A stretch of DNA of 25,657 nucleotides from DATBIO01 sp036556965 (GTDB taxonomy: Bacteria > Acidobacteriota > Vicinamibacteria > Fen-336). The translations under genes were made by a program, and so were the position numbers. The notes below the pieces were generated by a model that saw only the letters and a program-made list of their open reading frames with translations, had not been told where the DNA came from and ran no database searches. Location: the NCBI GenBank assembly GCA_036556965.1, contig DATBIO010000213.1, positions 1 to 25,657 on the forward strand, given 5' to 3'. This document shows positions 8,772 through 17,608 of this stretch, piece after piece; positions within the stretch are counted from its first letter, which is position 1; each line of letters begins with the position of its first letter.

Positions 8772-9658
8772 GGCTCCAGGGCGGCCTGGTAGTTCAGCGT
8801 GAACTGGAGGAAGCGGTACGCCTCCACCATGTCCCGGGCCGTGAAGCGCACGGTGTGGGCGTCGGCACGGCGGATCCCCGGCAGCCAGCTCAGCACCTCG
8901 GAGGGACGGTAGTTCTTGAAGCGCAGCTCCACCTCGATGGGGGAGGCCAGGCGGTAGGGGCGGAAGTCCGCCCGCCGCGCCACCGCCCTCCGCACCGTCT
9001 CTCTGATCACGGTGCGCGCCGCCTCCGGCGTCAGCGTGCGCGCGGCGTGGAAGCCGTCCGCCCACTTCACCACCGCCGTCTCCAGGTCGCCCAGCCGCGC
9101 CTTGACCTCGCGCGCCACGGCGTCGTCGCCGCTCATGGCCAGCACGGGCACGCCGTAGTGGCCGGCCAGGGCCGCGTTCCACACCCCTTCCGGCACGGAC
9201 ACGCCGTTCAGGCGCACGTCGGCGAGGGTGGCGCTGGAGAAGGAGTGGGCGCGCACACCCTCGCTGCTGGTGGTGCCGGCGTGGTAGCCGACGAAGACGA
9301 CGCCGGCGAAGGTGGCGTCCAGCCCCTGCATCATGCCCTGGGGCCGCGGGGTCCCCCGCACCAGCACCACGTCCGAGGGGAGGCGCTCGGGGAGCAGGCT
9401 CTGCATGTTGCCGTGGGAGTCGGCGACCACGAACTCCGTGGCTCCGGCCTCGCGCGCGGCGGCCAGGGCGGCGTTGACCTCCTCCGTCATGAACTCGCGG
9501 AAGCGGGCGTACTCGAACCCCGTCGTCCCGAGCTGGTCGCCTGTCACCACCCCCGCCACGCCCTCCATGTCCGCGGAGACGTAGAGCTTCACGGGCGCGG
9601 CGGCCAGGAGGGGGGCGCCGCCGGCCAGGAAGCAGGCGGCCAGCAGGCAGCGGGTCAT
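8768..9658 (-). CDS. M55-family D-aminopeptidase, exported
   Basis: Zinc D-aminopeptidase of the DppA type, which trims D-amino acids such as D-Ala from peptides, possibly from peptidoglycan. The family opening YVSADMEGVAG holds the metal ligands Asp30 and Glu32; His82 (DSHGN) and His126 (GYHAGT) follow, and Glu157 is a candidate for the downstream Glu. Unlike cytoplasmic DppA it has an N-terminal signal peptide (about residues 1-21, ending Ala-Ala-Ala), so it should act in the periplasm. The ATG at 9658 overlaps the MFS stop (ATGA) and has GGGAGGGAG upstream. Neighbours are an MFS symporter before it and Pcs after it. A role in recovering D-amino acids or dipeptides with the transporter is inference. 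Confidence 0.88.
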   Translation of the reverse strand: MTRCLLAACFLAGGAPLLAAAPVKLYVSADMEGVAGVVTGDQLGTTGFEYARFREFMTEEVNAALAAAREAGATEFVVADSHGNMQSLLPERLPSDVVLVRGTPRPQGMMQGLDATFAGVVFVGYHAGTTSSEGVRAHSFSSATLADVRLNGVSVPEGVWNAALAGHYGVPVLAMSGDDAVAREVKARLGDLETAVVKWADGFHAARTLTPEAARTVIRETVRRAVARRADFRPYRLASPIEVELRFKNYRPSEVLSWLPGIRRADAHTVRFTARDMVEAYRFLQFTLNYQAALEP

Positions 9659-11067
9659 CGCGGCTCCCTCCCGTGGATGGGCGTGTCGATCTTGTGGTCC
9701 TTCGTCTCGCGGACGTACAGGCCGCCCACGGCCACCGTCATCAGGCACACGGCGATCGGGTAGAGGAGCCCGCAGTAGATCGCCCCGTCGCCGAAGCGCT
9801 CCCGCGCCCAGCCCGACGTGGTTACCGCGGTGGCGATGAGGGGCAGGAACCCGCCGAACCAGCCGTTGCCGAGGTGGTAGGGGAGCGACATCGAGGTGTA
9901 GCGGATCGAGGTGGGGAAGAGCTCGACGAGGAAGGCGGCGATCGGTCCGTAGACCATGGCCACGTAGGCCATCTGCACGAAGAGCAGGGCCACCAGCCCC
10001 ACCGCGCTGGCCGCGGGCAGCGCGGTGACGGAGGGCGCCATCCCCGGGTTGGCCAGGGCCTTCATGGCCACGTAGATGGGCACGTAGGTCAGGGCCGCGA
10101 GCAGGCAGCCGGCGAGCATGATCCGCTTGCGCCCCACGCGGTCGGAGAGCCAGCCGAAGAAGACGAAGAGCGGCGTGCCCAGGGCCAGCGCCGCCGCCAC
10201 CAGCGCGTAGGCGAGCTTCCAGTCCAGGTTCAGCGGCTTCTGGAGGAAGGTGAGGGCGTAGAACTGGCCCGTGTACCAGACCACGCCCTGCCCCGCGGTG
10301 GCCCCGAAGAGGGCGACCAGGACGTAGCGCAGGTTGCGCCGGTTGCCGAAGCTCTCCTTGATCGGGTTCCGCGACACCTGGCCGTCGGTCTTCAGCTTCG
10401 CGAAGAGCGGCGACTCGCTCATCTTCAGGCGGATGTACAGGGACACCGCGAGGAGCGCGAAGGAGGCCAGGAAGGGCAGCCGCCAGCCGTAGGCCTTGAA
10501 GTCGGCCGGGCCCAGCCACAGCCGGCAGGCGCCAATGACCCCCAGGGAGAGGAAGAACCCGAGGGTGGCCGTGGTCTGGATGAAGCTGGTGGAGTAGCCG
10601 CGCTCGGCGTCGGGCACGTGCTCGGCCACGTAGGTGGCGGCCCCGCCGTATTCGCCGCCCAGGGCCAGGCCCTGCACCAGGCGCAGGCTCACCAGGAGCA
10701 CCGGGGCGAGGAGCCCGATGCTGGCGTAGGTGGGCAGGAAGCCGATGAGGGCGGTGGACACGCCCATGGTGACGATGGTGACCAGGAAGGTGTACTTGCG
10801 GCCGATCAGGTCCCCGATGCGCCCGAAGACCAGCGCCCCCAGGGGACGCACGCCGAAGCCGGCGCCGAAGGTGGCCAGGCTGGCCAGCAGGCCGGCCCGC
10901 TCGTTGCCGGGCGGGAAGAACAGCTCCCCGAAGAACACGGCCAGCGAGCCGTAGAGGTAGAAGTCGTACCACTCGAAGAGGGTGCCCAGGCTGGAGGCCA
11001 GGACCACGCGCCGCAGGGTGCGGTCGGCCTCGATCCGGGGGACGGGAAGGGCGGCGGTGGCGGTCAT
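9655..11067 (-). CDS. MFS transporter, metabolite:H+ symporter (MHS) family
   Basis: Twelve-helix inner-membrane symporter of the ProP/ShiA/KgtP-like MHS branch, which takes up small organic or zwitterionic solutes with protons. Family marks: LASSLGTLFEWYDFYLYGSL near the N terminus, the loop motif FGRIGDLIGRK, LALGGEYGGAATYVAEH in helix 4-5, and the mid-protein repeat FFGWLSDRVGRKR. Length of 470 aa is normal for the branch. The ATG at 11067 overlaps the histidine-kinase TGA by 4 bp and no Shine-Dalgarno is visible, so translation is probably coupled to the kinase. The substrate cannot be read from sequence. Coupling to a periplasmic D-aminopeptidase suggests amino acids or related products; coupling to Pcs leaves choline or betaine open. 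Both are inference. Confidence 0.92.
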   Translation of the reverse strand: MTATAALPVPRIEADRTLRRVVLASSLGTLFEWYDFYLYGSLAVFFGELFFPPGNERAGLLASLATFGAGFGVRPLGALVFGRIGDLIGRKYTFLVTIVTMGVSTALIGFLPTYASIGLLAPVLLVSLRLVQGLALGGEYGGAATYVAEHVPDAERGYSTSFIQTTATLGFFLSLGVIGACRLWLGPADFKAYGWRLPFLASFALLAVSLYIRLKMSESPLFAKLKTDGQVSRNPIKESFGNRRNLRYVLVALFGATAGQGVVWYTGQFYALTFLQKPLNLDWKLAYALVAAALALGTPLFVFFGWLSDRVGRKRIMLAGCLLAALTYVPIYVAMKALANPGMAPSVTALPAASAVGLVALLFVQMAYVAMVYGPIAAFLVELFPTSIRYTSMSLPYHLGNGWFGGFLPLIATAVTTSGWARERFGDGAIYCGLLYPIAVCLMTVAVGGLYVRETKDHKIDTPIHGREPR

Positions 11068-12446
11068 GCGGGTGGTTCGGGCGCCGCAGGATAGGCGGGG
11101 ACCGCCGCCCGATCAACGGAGCCGAGGGCAGCCGCCGGCAGCCAGGCGGTGACGGCGAGGCCCCCCCCGGGGCGGTTCTGCAGGCGCACGCGGCCGCCGT
11201 GGGCCTCCACGATCTCCTTGCACAGGGCCAGGCCGAGGCCGGTGCCGGAGGCCTTGGAGGAGTAGAACGGGAGCAGGGCGCGCTCCATCACCTCGGGCTC
11301 CATGCCCCGGCCGCGGTCGAGCACGCGCACGGCGACCTCGCCCTGGATGGTGGCGAGCACGGTCACGGCCACCTCGTCGGGCGGGCTGCCGGACTCGTAG
11401 GCGTTCTTGAGCAGGTTGATGAGCACCTGCTGCATCTGGGCGGCGTCGAACCAGCCCGCGCCCTCCGGGGCCGCGCCCTCCAGGCGGAAGGGGCAGACGG
11501 CGCGCACCCCGGCCAGGAACTCGTCCCAGCGCACGGCTTCCAGGCGCGGGCGGGGCAGGCGCGCGAAGCGCGCGTACTCCTCCAGGAAGGCGGCGAGGTG
11601 GGTGGCCCGCTCCTCGATGGTCTCGAAGATGCCTTCCAGACGATGGGCGTGCTCGGGCCGCTCCACCGCCTGGCGGGCGGAGTGGACCAGCGAGCGGATG
11701 GGGGCAAGCGAGTTGTTCATCTCGTGGTTCATCACGCGGATGGCCTTCTTCCAGACCTCGACCTCCTGGCGGCGCAGCTCGGGGGTGAGGCGCTCCACGA
11801 GGTGCAGCACGTGCGGCTGCATGTTGAGCTGGAAGCTGCGGCGCGCCGCGCGGTAGGTCTCCTCCTCGCCGTCCTGGCCGACGGTGAAGAGGGTGTCCGC
11901 GGGCGCCTCCAGGGCCTCGCGCACCTCGGGGCCGCAGGCGGCGAGCATTTCCTCCAGCAGGCGCCCCTCCAGGCGGCGCCCGCCCGCCAGCAGGTCGCGC
12001 GCCGCGCGGTTGGCGTAGAGGACGCGGCCCCTCCGGTCCTCCAGCACCAGGGCCATGGGCGCGCCCTGAAGCACGGTGTCCAGCAGCAGCTCGCGCTGGA
12101 AGAGGTCGTGCCGCTCCGCGCGCAGCGCGTCTCCCATCTCGTTGTAGAGGCGGAGGAGGTCGCCCAGCTCGTCGCGCCGCGTCACGGCCAGGCGCATGCT
12201 GAAGTCGGCGTCGCGGAAGCTGCGCACGCCGTCGGTGAGGGCGTCGAGGCTGCGCCGCACCGCGCCGAGGCCGCGGTCCAGTCCCCACAGGCCCAGGAGG
12301 AGGCCGACGGCGGCGGAGGCCAGGAGGACCACGGCCGGAGGGGAGGACAGGCGCGCGGCCAGGGCGGCGGCGCCCGCCGTGGCCAGGACCACCAGGCCCA
12401 GCAGGAGCGTGGACCGCGCCGCCAGGCCGAGCCGCGGGGCGCGCAT
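11064..12446 (-). CDS. NtrY-like sensor histidine kinase
   Basis: Membrane sensor kinase, expected partner of the sigma54-type regulator at 13494-14948. Order: two TM helices (about 9-32 and 37-56) with almost no periplasmic loop between them, HAMP (about 57-110), PAS (about 115-215), a dimerisation helix with the H-box VMNHEMNNSLAPI (His241), N-box NLLKNAYESG (about 344-353), DRGRGM (377-382) and GTGLGL (401-406). The missing sensor loop means the signal is likely read in the membrane, by the PAS domain or through a partner such as the exporter. The metzincin gene lies between kinase and regulator. It begins 19 bp after the metzincin stop and overlaps the MFS start. Confidence 0.93.
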   Translation of the reverse strand: MRAPRLGLAARSTLLLGLVVLATAGAAALAARLSSPPAVVLLASAAVGLLLGLWGLDRGLGAVRRSLDALTDGVRSFRDADFSMRLAVTRRDELGDLLRLYNEMGDALRAERHDLFQRELLLDTVLQGAPMALVLEDRRGRVLYANRAARDLLAGGRRLEGRLLEEMLAACGPEVREALEAPADTLFTVGQDGEEETYRAARRSFQLNMQPHVLHLVERLTPELRRQEVEVWKKAIRVMNHEMNNSLAPIRSLVHSARQAVERPEHAHRLEGIFETIEERATHLAAFLEEYARFARLPRPRLEAVRWDEFLAGVRAVCPFRLEGAAPEGAGWFDAAQMQQVLINLLKNAYESGSPPDEVAVTVLATIQGEVAVRVLDRGRGMEPEVMERALLPFYSSKASGTGLGLALCKEIVEAHGGRVRLQNRPGGGLAVTAWLPAAALGSVDRAAVPAYPAAPEPPA

Positions 12447-12465
12447 CAGCGCCGCCCGCCCGTTC

Positions 12466-13440
12466 TCAATGCGACGAGCACACGGCGCGGGCGCGCGCCA
12501 CGGAGAGCGCCCCCGTGGACTGCCGGTCGTCGTCGGGGAACCGGTTGCCGGTACGGCGCTCGAAGAGGAGCCGCAGGGCCAGGCGCTCCCGCTCGGAGAA
12601 CGCGGATGGCCGTCCCGAGCTGCAGAACATCACGTCGCGCCGGTCAGCGGCGTGGCGCAACCCCACCAGGTGCCCGGTCTCGTGCAGCACCAGGTTGAAC
12701 AGCTCTCCCGACCTCACCGAGCAGTAGACGATGCGGCCGCCCACGATCTCGGAGGCCGCCGAGAGCTGCGTGTAGGCCACGGCGCGAAAGGCCTCCGGCC
12801 CCGGACAGTTGGCATCGGCGGGGTCCACCACGAGGTCGAAGAACAGCCCGGCGGCCGGCCGCTGCCCGGCCACGGTGAGAGTCATGATCCCGGCCAGCGC
12901 GCCGTTGATCTCGGCCACCGCGCGCTCGTGCGCGTCGCGCGCGGCCTCGTTGCCCGCGAAGTCGGGTCCCAGGACGAGGGTGGCCGCCCCCCGCGCGGGG
13001 CGCTGCAGGGCCTGGCTCGGCCCGCGCGCGCTGGCGTCGAAGGGGCAGTCCGCGTTGGTGTAGACGACGCCGGCGGTGAAGGCCTCGTCGAACCCGCCCT
13101 CCGCCAGGCGGGGCCAGAGCGTGAACCGGCGCTCGTCGGGCGCGCGCACGAGCGTGCGGCGGTCGAGGAAGGCCCCGCTGGTGGCCTCCACCGGCGGCGC
13201 CGGCGAGAGGTCGAGGGCCCGGTCGAGGGTGACCTGGCCCTGGGCGTCGGCGGTGTAGGTCGTCCCGCCCAGGGAGACGGCGGCCCCCGCCGCCGGCCCG
13301 CCGTCCCGCGCGGACACGAAGGTGAGCACGGTGCCCGCGGCCAGGGAGCCGCCCGACCCTCCGGCGGGTCCGGCCGGGTTGCCTCCGCCGCAGGCCGTGG
13401 CGGCCAGCACCCATGCCACCGCCGCGCGGCGATCGACCAT
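12466..13440 (-). CDS. Metzincin-type zinc metalloprotease, predicted lipoprotein
   Basis: Predicted secreted zinc endopeptidase. The full metzincin signature HETGHLVGLRH is present (His253, Glu254, His257, His263), followed after seven residues by a Met-turn candidate (Val-Met271-Phe). The N terminus has a short hydrophobic stretch ending Ala-Thr-Ala-Cys17, a plausible lipobox, then a Gly/Pro/Ser-rich linker and a beta-rich, Ig- or carboxypeptidase-regulatory-like segment (about 36-110). Six cysteines occur in the mature region (132, 212, 240, 273 and 321, plus lipid Cys17), so disulphides are possible. It lies between the response regulator and its kinase, an unusual place for a protease. 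A TAACCT box (13452-13447) lies 6 nt before the ATG, with no Shine-Dalgarno. Substrate unknown. The fold call rests on the motif and Met-turn only. Confidence 0.75.
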   Translation of the reverse strand: MVDRRAAVAWVLAATACGGGNPAGPAGGSGGSLAAGTVLTFVSARDGGPAAGAAVSLGGTTYTADAQGQVTLDRALDLSPAPPVEATSGAFLDRRTLVRAPDERRFTLWPRLAEGGFDEAFTAGVVYTNADCPFDASARGPSQALQRPARGAATLVLGPDFAGNEAARDAHERAVAEINGALAGIMTLTVAGQRPAAGLFFDLVVDPADANCPGPEAFRAVAYTQLSAASEIVGGRIVYCSVRSGELFNLVLHETGHLVGLRHAADRRDVMFCSSGRPSAFSERERLALRLLFERRTGNRFPDDDRQSTGALSVARARAVCSSH

Positions 13441-13493
13441 GACCCGAGGTTAACGAAGGGGCGGGCGCGACGCCACCCGGCGGCCACCGTCCC

Positions 13494-14948
13494 TCAGCGC
13501 TTGGGCCGCCGCTCCAGCGTGATGCCGAGCCTCTCCATGCGCCGGTAGAGGGCCTGCCGGCTCAGGCCCAGCCGCTCGGCCGCGTGCGAGACGCGGCCGC
13601 CCGTCTCCACGAGGAGCTGCTCGAGCTCCTCGCGCTCGCCGGGGGAGGACAGGTCCCCCGGCGCGGGGAGGCCGGCGGAAGCGCCCAGGCCGAGGTCGCC
13701 GGGGCCCAGCTCCGAGCCGGCCGCCACCAGCGTCGCGCGTTGCACGCGGTTGGCGAGCTCTCGGACGTTGCCCGGCCAGGAGTGGCCGACGAGCGCGGCC
13801 CGCGCCTCGGGGGAGAGGCGGCGCGGGGGCTGGCCGGGGACGGCGAACTGCCGCAGGAAGGCCTCGGCCAGGGGCAGGACGTCCTCGGGCCGCTCCCGCA
13901 GGGGCGGGACGCCCAGCTCGATGACGTTCAGCCGGAAGTACAGGTCGGCACGGAACGCGCCGCGGCGCATGGCTTCGCGCAGGTCGGCGTTGGTGGCGGC
14001 CAGCACGCGGACGTCCACCTGCTGCGTCTCGCTCGACCCCAGCCGCTCGAACTCGCCGCTCTGCAGCACCCGCAGCAGCTTGGCCTGGCCGGCGGCGGAC
14101 AGGTTCCCGATCTCGTCCAGGAACAGGGTGCCGCCGTCCGCGGCCTCGAAGCGGCCCAGCCGGCGCCGCACTGCTCCCGTGAAGGCCCCTGCCTCCGCCC
14201 CGAACAGCTCGCTCTCCAGCAGCTCGTCGGGGAGGGCGCCCGCGTTCACCTTGACGAAGGGCTTGTCCCGCCGGCGCGAGTTGGCCTGCACGATCTCCGC
14301 CAGCTTCTCCTTGCCCACCCCGTTGGGCCCCGTGATGAGCACGGGGACGTCCGCCGCCGCCACCTGCACGGCGAGGGCCACCACCCTGTGCATGGCGTCG
14401 CTCTGGTAGACGATCCCGCGCAGGTCATGGCGCACACCCAGCTCCTCGCGTCCCGCTCCCGAGGCGCGCAGGGCCCGGTTCTCCTGCTGCAGCTCGCGCA
14501 GGCGGAGGAGCGTGCGCGCGCTGGCCACCAGCTTGGCGTCGTCCCAGGGCTTGGCCAGGTAGTCGCTGGCCCCCTGCTTGACCATCTGCACCGCCGTCTC
14601 CAGCGACGTCCATGCGGTGATGACGAGGACGGGCAGGTCGGGATCGCGCGCCCGGAGGCGCCGGAAGAGGTCGATGCCCTCCTCCCCGGAGGTGGCTCCG
14701 GGAGAGAAGTTCATGTCCTGGATGACGAGACCCACGTCGCCGTCCAGGAGCTTGAGCGCCTCCCCCGGCGTGGCCACGGCCACGCAGGGGATGTCGTGCA
14801 CCTCGAGGAGGACGCAGAGGGCCTTGGCCACCGGCGCCTGGTCCTCGACCACGAGGACCTTCAATGCTCTGTTTCCCGCCGCGTCATCGGGGGCTCCCAA
14901 GGGTGATCGGGTGTTGAGACGCTCCTGGAGGCCAGGAAGTCGTATCAC
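13494..14948 (-). CDS. Sigma54-dependent NtrC-family response regulator
   Basis: Bacterial enhancer-binding protein. Receiver domain: VLVVEDQ, phosphoacceptor Asp78, Thr111 and Lys133 (YLAKPW). AAA+ domain: Walker A GPNGVGKE (207-214), the sigma54-contacting loop GAFTGA (254-259), Walker B TLFLDE, and the arginine-finger region AFRADLYFRLN. The C-terminal Fis-type HTH (about 440-478) contains RLGLSRQALYRRMERLGI. The Walker A differs from the common GESGTGKE form but keeps Gly-Lys. The start is uncertain: the longest frame begins at a GTG (14948), but a TTG at 14864 would give the standard MKVLVVEDQ opening and skips a tail that does not look like the family. It follows the exporter genes by about 53 bp. 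The intact GAFTGA predicts control of a -24/-12 promoter such as the one at 19645-19660. Confidence 0.95.
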   Translation of the reverse strand: MIRLPGLQERLNTRSPLGAPDDAAGNRALKVLVVEDQAPVAKALCVLLEVHDIPCVAVATPGEALKLLDGDVGLVIQDMNFSPGATSGEEGIDLFRRLRARDPDLPVLVITAWTSLETAVQMVKQGASDYLAKPWDDAKLVASARTLLRLRELQQENRALRASGAGREELGVRHDLRGIVYQSDAMHRVVALAVQVAAADVPVLITGPNGVGKEKLAEIVQANSRRRDKPFVKVNAGALPDELLESELFGAEAGAFTGAVRRRLGRFEAADGGTLFLDEIGNLSAAGQAKLLRVLQSGEFERLGSSETQQVDVRVLAATNADLREAMRRGAFRADLYFRLNVIELGVPPLRERPEDVLPLAEAFLRQFAVPGQPPRRLSPEARAALVGHSWPGNVRELANRVQRATLVAAGSELGPGDLGLGASAGLPAPGDLSSPGEREELEQLLVETGGRVSHAAERLGLSRQALYRRMERLGITLERRPKR

Positions 14949-15001
14949 CCCTGAGTACGCCGCCGCCAGCCCGGACGTTCCAGGGAGTGGGCCGCCTGCC
15001 T

Positions 15002-16267
15002 TCAGACGTTCCGCGTCGCGATGGCGGGGGAGATGCGCGTGGCGCGGAAGGCGGGGGCCAGGGTGGCCAGGAGCCCGGTGGCCCAGAGCAGCAGGACGCC
15101 TCCCGCCAGCAGCGGCCAGCGCAGCTTGGCCCCCTCGATCCCCGAGACCAGGGCCACGTTGATGCCGAAGGCCAGGAGAGTGCCGAGCACGATGCCCATG
15201 GTCGTCAGCAGCCAGTTCTCGGCCAGGAAGTGGCGGAGCACGTCGCGCCGCCGGGCGCCCAGGGCGCGGCGGGTGCCGATCTGGCGCGTCCGCTCGGTGA
15301 CGGAGAAGGAGGTGAGGCCGACGATCCCCACCGCGGTGACCAGCACGAGGAGGACGGCCACCCAGGCCATGAGGGTGGCCGTGATGCGCTGGGCCCCCAT
15401 GGTCTGGTTCTTGACCGTGGGGACGCGCATGATCCTCAGGTTCCGCCCGTTGTTGGCGGCCAGGAGCTGCTGCTCCATCGCCTTGATGAGGGTGTCGCCC
15501 TGGCCGGGCTCCGCGCGCACCAGGAAGGGGCTCCCGAAGTCGAAGCTGCGCGCCCAGGTGGGGTAGAAGACGACGTAGTCGTGGATGGGCCAGCCGTAGG
15601 GGTTGTAGAAGGCGTCGATGACCCCGATGACCCGGTACTCGTCGCCGTCGGAGTCCTCCAGGACCTTGCCCAGGGGCGACCCCTCGCCGAAGGCCAGCCG
15701 GCCGTAGGCGCGGCTGATGACCACGTCCACCGCGAACTTCTCCACCGGCTGCCCGTCCGCGCCGCGCGCGCGCGTGCTGCTGCCCAGGGCACGGAAGCGC
15801 AGGGTGGCATCCTGCACCTCGTCGCGCGTGAAGCCCCGCCCCTCGGTGACGGGCGTGCCCAGGGCCTCGAAGGTGCGCTCGTCGGCGTTGTAGACCTGGG
15901 TGCGCAGCAACTCGCCCTTCGACCCCTGCGCGCGCATCTCGTCGGAGCTGCCGCCTCCCGCCCAGGGCAGGAAGTTGGTGTTGCTCACCGTACGCACTCC
16001 GGGGGTGGAGGCCAGCAACTCCAGGTCGCTGCGCAGCGTGTTGTCCAGGTAGCCGTCCTCCTTGAAGGCGGCCTCGAAGGGGATGCTGCTGACGCGGATC
16101 AGGTTGGCGTCGTCGAACCCCGAGGGGTGGTTGATCTTGGCGTGGGCCTCGCGGATGAGGGCCACGCAGTTGGCCACGATGGCCAGGGTGAGGGCGACCT
16201 CGAGCACGATGAGGCCGAAACGCACCTTGCTGCGCTTCATGGCGCGGAGGATGGGGCCGAGTTCCAA
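15002..16267 (-). CDS. MacB/FtsX-like ABC transporter permease, second copy
   Basis: Permease of a type VII (MacB-like) ABC system that couples ATP use in the cytoplasm to movement of periplasmic substrates. One N-terminal TM helix (about residues 15-36), a large periplasmic MacB_PCD domain, then three C-terminal helices of the FtsX domain with the TERTRQIGTRRALGARRRDVLRHF cytoplasmic coupling loop region. I choose a TTG start at 16267 (reading MELGPILRAMKR): GGAGG lies 6 nt before it and it sits 11 bp after the previous permease's TAA; the first ATG is nine codons in. This is the second of two non-identical permeases, so the transporter may be a heterodimer. It is followed by the sigma54 regulator. 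Confidence 0.9.
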   Translation of the reverse strand: MELGPILRAMKRSKVRFGLIVLEVALTLAIVANCVALIREAHAKINHPSGFDDANLIRVSSIPFEAAFKEDGYLDNTLRSDLELLASTPGVRTVSNTNFLPWAGGGSSDEMRAQGSKGELLRTQVYNADERTFEALGTPVTEGRGFTRDEVQDATLRFRALGSSTRARGADGQPVEKFAVDVVISRAYGRLAFGEGSPLGKVLEDSDGDEYRVIGVIDAFYNPYGWPIHDYVVFYPTWARSFDFGSPFLVRAEPGQGDTLIKAMEQQLLAANNGRNLRIMRVPTVKNQTMGAQRITATLMAWVAVLLVLVTAVGIVGLTSFSVTERTRQIGTRRALGARRRDVLRHFLAENWLLTTMGIVLGTLLAFGINVALVSGIEGAKLRWPLLAGGVLLLWATGLLATLAPAFRATRISPAIATRNV

Positions 16268-16278
16268 GGGGCGCCTCC

Positions 16279-17598
16279 TTACTGGAGCTTCAGGTGGACG
16301 GCGGGCGGGATGCGGCACACGCGCCATGCCGGGTAGAGGCCGGCCACCAGGCCGGCCACCAGGGAGAGCGCGACGGCCAGGAAGGCCATGCTGAGGTCGA
16401 ACTGGACGAGGTCGCTCCGGTTGATCATGGTCTTCGCCCAGCCGTTGATGCCGAGCAGGGCCAGCACGGAGAGCCCGATGCCCAGGGCGCCGCCGATGAC
16501 GGCCACCGTCTCGCACTCCACCACGTGCTGCAGGAAGATGGCCTTGCGCGAGGCGCCCAGCGCCCGGCGCACCCCGATCTCGGGCGCGCGGGCCAGGAAC
16601 TTGGCCAGGAGCAGGCCCATGAGGTTGAGCGCGCACACGGCCAGGAAGAGCAGGGAGACGACCATCATGGCCGTGATCTCCGGGGGGGTCACCTTCTGCT
16701 CGCGCAGCCAGGCCATGAGGGGCGTGACCTCCACGCGGAGGGGGCGGGGGAAGCGGCCCGTCTTCTTCTCCTCGCTGACGTAGGCGGTGAGGTAGTCGAC
16801 GTAGCGCCGCCGCGCCTGCGCGTCCGGCAGCTCCACCCACATCTGGATCCACGTGCTCTCCGAGGCCAGCAGCCCCTCGAAGCCCGGGGCGGCCTGGCTC
16901 TTCCAGCCGTCGCGGTTGCCCGACGAGCGCACCTGCATGGGCCGGAGCAGGCTGAAGGGGATGAACACCTGCTCGGGCACGTCCACCGGGTTCTGCGTGA
17001 TGTCGTAGAACTTCACCGACGGGCGCCACCGGTCCAGCACCCCCGCCACGCGGAAGTCGCGGTCGGCGATGCGCACGGTGCGGCCCACGCTGTCCGCCCC
17101 CCCGAAGAGCAGGTCGTTCGTCTCCTCGCCCAGCACCACCACCGCCTCCGCCTGGGCGTCCGCCCTCCGGTCCCAGCCCGCGCCGTAACGGAACGGCGTC
17201 TCGAACATGGTGAAGAAGTCGGAGGCGCACAGGCGCACCAGCGTGCGTTGCGGCCGGCCCTTGGAGGGGTCGGGGAAGACGTAGAGGTTGGCCTTGAATG
17301 TCGGCGTCTGCCGGACGGGGATGTCCGAGCGCAGGAGGGCCGCCACGTCCATGTACGTGAGCTGCGGGGGGATGCCGGCCGGGTTGGGGTGGGGCTTGGC
17401 CGGGTCCCAGTTGTCGAGGCGCACGTAGTGGAGCACGGCGCTCTTGCCGGGAATGGGGTCCTTGGCCAGGGCGTGGCGGATGGTGGAGAAGAGGGTGGCC
17501 ACGCCGATGCCGAGGGCGATGCCCCCCACGGTGAGGGCGGTGAGCCCGAGGTTGCGGCGCAGGCTCTTGAGGGCGATGCGCAGGTTGTAGCCGAGCAT
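16279..17598 (-). CDS. MacB/FtsX-like ABC transporter permease, first copy
   Basis: Partner permease of the exporter. Layout: N-terminal amphipathic start MLGYNLRIALKSLRRN, TM helix about 17-39, a periplasmic MacB_PCD domain of about 270 residues, then three TM helices (about 307-334, 363-385 and 401-425) with the coupling loop ARAPEIGVRRALGASRKAIF between the first two. The protein ends in the usual IPPAVHLKLQ form seen after the last helix. The ATG at 17598 is preceded by TAGGAG, part of which is the stop codon of the ATPase gene 10 bp upstream. Its sequence differs clearly from the second permease, so this is not a recent tandem duplication. Export of an amphiphilic toxin, antibiotic or lipid is typical of the family; the substrate here is unknown. 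Confidence 0.92.
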   Translation of the reverse strand: MLGYNLRIALKSLRRNLGLTALTVGGIALGIGVATLFSTIRHALAKDPIPGKSAVLHYVRLDNWDPAKPHPNPAGIPPQLTYMDVAALLRSDIPVRQTPTFKANLYVFPDPSKGRPQRTLVRLCASDFFTMFETPFRYGAGWDRRADAQAEAVVVLGEETNDLLFGGADSVGRTVRIADRDFRVAGVLDRWRPSVKFYDITQNPVDVPEQVFIPFSLLRPMQVRSSGNRDGWKSQAAPGFEGLLASESTWIQMWVELPDAQARRRYVDYLTAYVSEEKKTGRFPRPLRVEVTPLMAWLREQKVTPPEITAMMVVSLLFLAVCALNLMGLLLAKFLARAPEIGVRRALGASRKAIFLQHVVECETVAVIGGALGIGLSVLALLGINGWAKTMINRSDLVQFDLSMAFLAVALSLVAGLVAGLYPAWRVCRIPPAVHLKLQ

Positions 17599-17608
17599 GG
17601 CCGCGCTC

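Noticed and set aside
8772..9182. N-terminal extension of the Pcs-like frame
   Set aside because: The extension overlaps the M55 peptidase on the same strand and is Arg/Gly-rich; the GTG at 8771 with GGAG and the GTGA overlap is the better start.
9659..11116. Possible 782-codon fusion in the M55 peptidase frame
   Set aside because: The upstream part is out-of-phase MFS sequence; the peptidase has its own signal peptide, Shine-Dalgarno and ATG at 9658.
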